Below are positions 6,311 through 7,208 of a stretch of DNA of 7,208 nt, one piece after another (the stretch's first letter is position 1; each line of letters starts with the position of its first letter). The stretch lies in the NCBI GenBank assembly GCA_051879015.1, contig JBJELF010000017.1, forward strand, positions 1 to 7,208. Reading direction: 5' to 3'. The DNA comes from JBJELF01 sp051879015. GTDB taxonomy: Bacteria > Bacillota > Clostridia > Lachnospirales > Lachnospiraceae. The notes beneath the pieces are model-generated. The model worked only from the letters and a program-made list of their open reading frames with translations, did no database searches and was not told the origin of the DNA. Both the position numbers and the translations under genes were made by a program.

Positions 6311-6429
6311 AAATGAAAACTGTCATCATTTTTTATGATTTTTGAAAGGGCTTCATCTAACTTGTCAGAAATATTCGTTTGGCATACTTCCCTGTGACCG
6401 GCGAAAGTACATACTTTCACAATTCTCAC
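6308..6429 (-). pseudogene. N-terminal fragment of a CTFAGHR-motif protein (possibly SLOG/DUF1273-like)
   Basis: Reading the minus strand from a GTG at 6429 or, better placed, 6420, the frame gives VKVCTFAGHREVCQTNISDK and LDEALSKIIKNDDSFHF. This resembles the start of SLOG/DUF1273-like Rossmann proteins, which open with a (C)xFxGHR motif. GAGGAA (about 6430-6435) lies 9 nt before the 6420 GTG. After about residue 37 the frame enters the antisense of the IS orfA remnant and ends at 6241 (SISNL), so the rest of the gene is lost. A TATAAT box (6459-6454) sits upstream on the same strand. The family call comes from one short motif and should be taken as tentative. Confidence 0.5.
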
Positions 6430-6578
6430 TTCCTCAAACTTTAATCAACTGAAATTATACTCCAAGGTCACCAATTATGCTATAGGTTGCTTCTTTAAAA
6501 CGATTGAAAAATCATGTGGCCATCGTCTTAGATGATGTTCAAAGAGGATTGGGGACGCTTTCTCCAACAAGCAAAATG

Positions 6579-6608
6579 CCTTGATTTTCTCAATAGAGGA
6601 AATCAAGG
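6579..6608. repeat. 13-bp stem hairpin sharing an arm with the next hairpin
   Basis: CCTTGATTTTCTC (6579-6591) pairs with GAGGAAATCAAGG (6596-6608) around the loop AATA, with a single G-T wobble. The CAAGG at its right end (6604-6608) is also the left end of the hairpin at 6604-6645, so an RNA could form only one fully. No T-run follows on either strand. Confidence 0.75.
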
Positions 6609-6645
6609 TATTGAATGAACCTGTACCGGTTCATTCAATACCTTG
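6604..6645. repeat. Perfect 18-bp inverted repeat with 6-bp spacer
   Basis: CAAGGTATTGAATGAACC (6604-6621) and its exact complement GGTTCATTCAATACCTTG (6628-6645) flank TGTACC. It begins 16 nt past the stop of the minus-strand membrane gene, where it could act as an mRNA 3'-end hairpin. It lacks the T-tail of a standard terminator (ATTTCC follows on the minus strand). A DNA-level role such as a protein-binding or recombination site is also possible. Confidence 0.85.
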
Positions 6646-6660
6646 CCAATTTGTAACTTG

Positions 6661-7208
6661 TTACCGTTTCTTTAATTCGATGCGTCTGCGCAACAGAGAA
6701 TTTATATTCATCACAGCAGTGTTCATTGCCTTTATGTTTTCTTCAAAATTGCCATTTTCAATACAAGGAATAGTATCTAAGAGGAATTGAATTTGTCGGG
6801 CAATATTATTCTCGCAGTTAATTACAGCACTTTTTCCATATCCGAAGTCGCTTTCAACAGACAATTTTTCTTCCAGTTTCTTAACTGCATATATCAGTGA
6901 ATCGAGCTGCTTACTGTTTTTGCAAGCTTTCAACTGCTTGAGGGCATCAGTTACATCCTGAATCATCAAATACGGTTCTTTTTTTGTAAGAATAGCATTT
7001 GCCGCATTTGGTTCAGGTTTTGCTTGGAGTTGCTTCCCAACGAAAAATAAAGAAGTAATCAGTCCAGCCAACCATACCCACCAGAAAATCCTCATGCCAA
7101 TGATGCTATTGACCTGAGGTAAAACAGCATTAGGATCACGCAGAATATCTATTATATTTTGAGGATCTGTGAATAGCCAATCAACAAATGATACGACCCT
7201 TCCGTATA
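6661..7208 (-). CDS. Unrecognised membrane-anchored protein, 5' end beyond window
   Basis: The minus-strand frame ends with TAA at 6661-6663 and stays open to the window edge, giving 182 residues. An ATG at 7095 exists, but the 37 codons before it are also open (YGRVVSFVDWLFTDPQNIID, then ILRDPNAVLPQVNSIIG), and no good ribosome-binding site precedes it. The gene therefore most likely starts outside the window. One strong membrane segment follows that ATG (IFWWVWLAGLITSLFFVG). After it come about 115 mostly helical, charged residues with coiled-coil character (DALKQLKACKNSKQLDSLIY, AVKKLEEKL) and a basic end (LLRRRIELKKR). I do not recognise the family. The anchor plus helical domain suggests a membrane-tethered partner protein, but no function should be assigned. 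Confidence 0.6.
   Translation of the reverse strand, partial: YGRVVSFVDWLFTDPQNIIDILRDPNAVLPQVNSIIGMRIFWWVWLAGLITSLFFVGKQLQAKPEPNAANAILTKKEPYLMIQDVTDALKQLKACKNSKQLDSLIYAVKKLEEKLSVESDFGYGKSAVINCENNIARQIQFLLDTIPCIENGNFEENIKAMNTAVMNINSLLRRRIELKKR

Larger units (their letters stand above)
6430..6660. other. Intergenic region with three hairpins, no convincing gene
   Basis: This stretch holds a TATAAT box on the minus strand (6454-6459), a small hairpin (CATCGTC-TTA-GATGATG, 6521-6537) and the two strong shared-arm hairpins at 6579-6645. One minus-strand frame is open for about 50 codons (about 6630-6475, with EHHLRRWPHDFSIVLKKQPIA), but it has no start or ribosome-binding site that I can defend. 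It may be a decayed gene end. No tRNA or insertion-sequence end was recognised. Confidence 0.5.

Noticed and set aside
6532..6618. Plus-strand short frame beginning MMFKEDWGRF
   Set aside because: It has only 28 codons, no ribosome-binding site, and runs through the hairpin region.
6475..6630. Minus-strand frame of about 50 codons ending KKQPIA
   Set aside because: No start codon with a ribosome-binding site, it overlaps the hairpins, and no family is recognised. Possibly a decayed gene end.

Overview
The window looks like a chromosomal segment from a low-GC anaerobic Firmicute, most likely a Clostridia member of the Lachnospiraceae type. This rests on AT-rich intergenic DNA, AAAGG/GAGG ribosome-binding sites, occasional GTG codons near starts, T-tailed terminators, and the protein families seen. 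The genus is an inference; no rRNA or other marker gene is present.

Layout. (1) Positions 1-1678, minus strand: a molybdate ABC importer. modA is the substrate-binding lipoprotein. modB, the permease, lies downstream and runs off the left edge. (2) 1679-2127: a 450-bp divergent intergenic region. It holds a likely modA promoter with a terminator-like hairpin just downstream, a likely degV promoter, and a compact 125-bp element. That element has 8-9-bp terminal inverted repeats, three internal hairpins and a 3-bp TAA duplication on both sides. (3) 2128-3046, plus strand: a DegV/FakB-type fatty-acid-binding protein followed by a strong terminator. (4) 3074-5780, plus strand: a promoter, then an iron-dependent alcohol dehydrogenase and an aldehyde dehydrogenase 54 bp apart. 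They probably form an operon that interconverts an alcohol, its aldehyde and the carboxylic acid. (5) 5831-6430: a genomic scar. The first 38 or so codons of a response regulator run into a decayed IS3-family remnant (orfA with two frameshifts and an in-frame stop, no orfB). This in turn abuts the N-terminal piece of a minus-strand gene with a CTFAGHR motif, possibly a SLOG/DUF1273-like protein. (6) 6430-6660: no convincing gene, but a chain of strong hairpins, two of which share an arm. (7) 6661-7208, minus strand: the 3' part of an unrecognised membrane-anchored protein whose start lies beyond the right edge.

How the genes work together. ModA and ModB import molybdate, presumably with ModC outside the window. 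The alcohol and aldehyde dehydrogenases could feed a carboxylic acid to lipid metabolism. FakB-type proteins present fatty acids to a kinase, so a link with degV is possible, but degV has its own terminator and the dehydrogenases their own promoter. The main unexplained signals are the structured element in the presumed degV leader, the hairpin inside the modA leader, the IS-associated scar and the shared-arm hairpins near 6600. No CRISPR array, tRNA or rRNA was seen.
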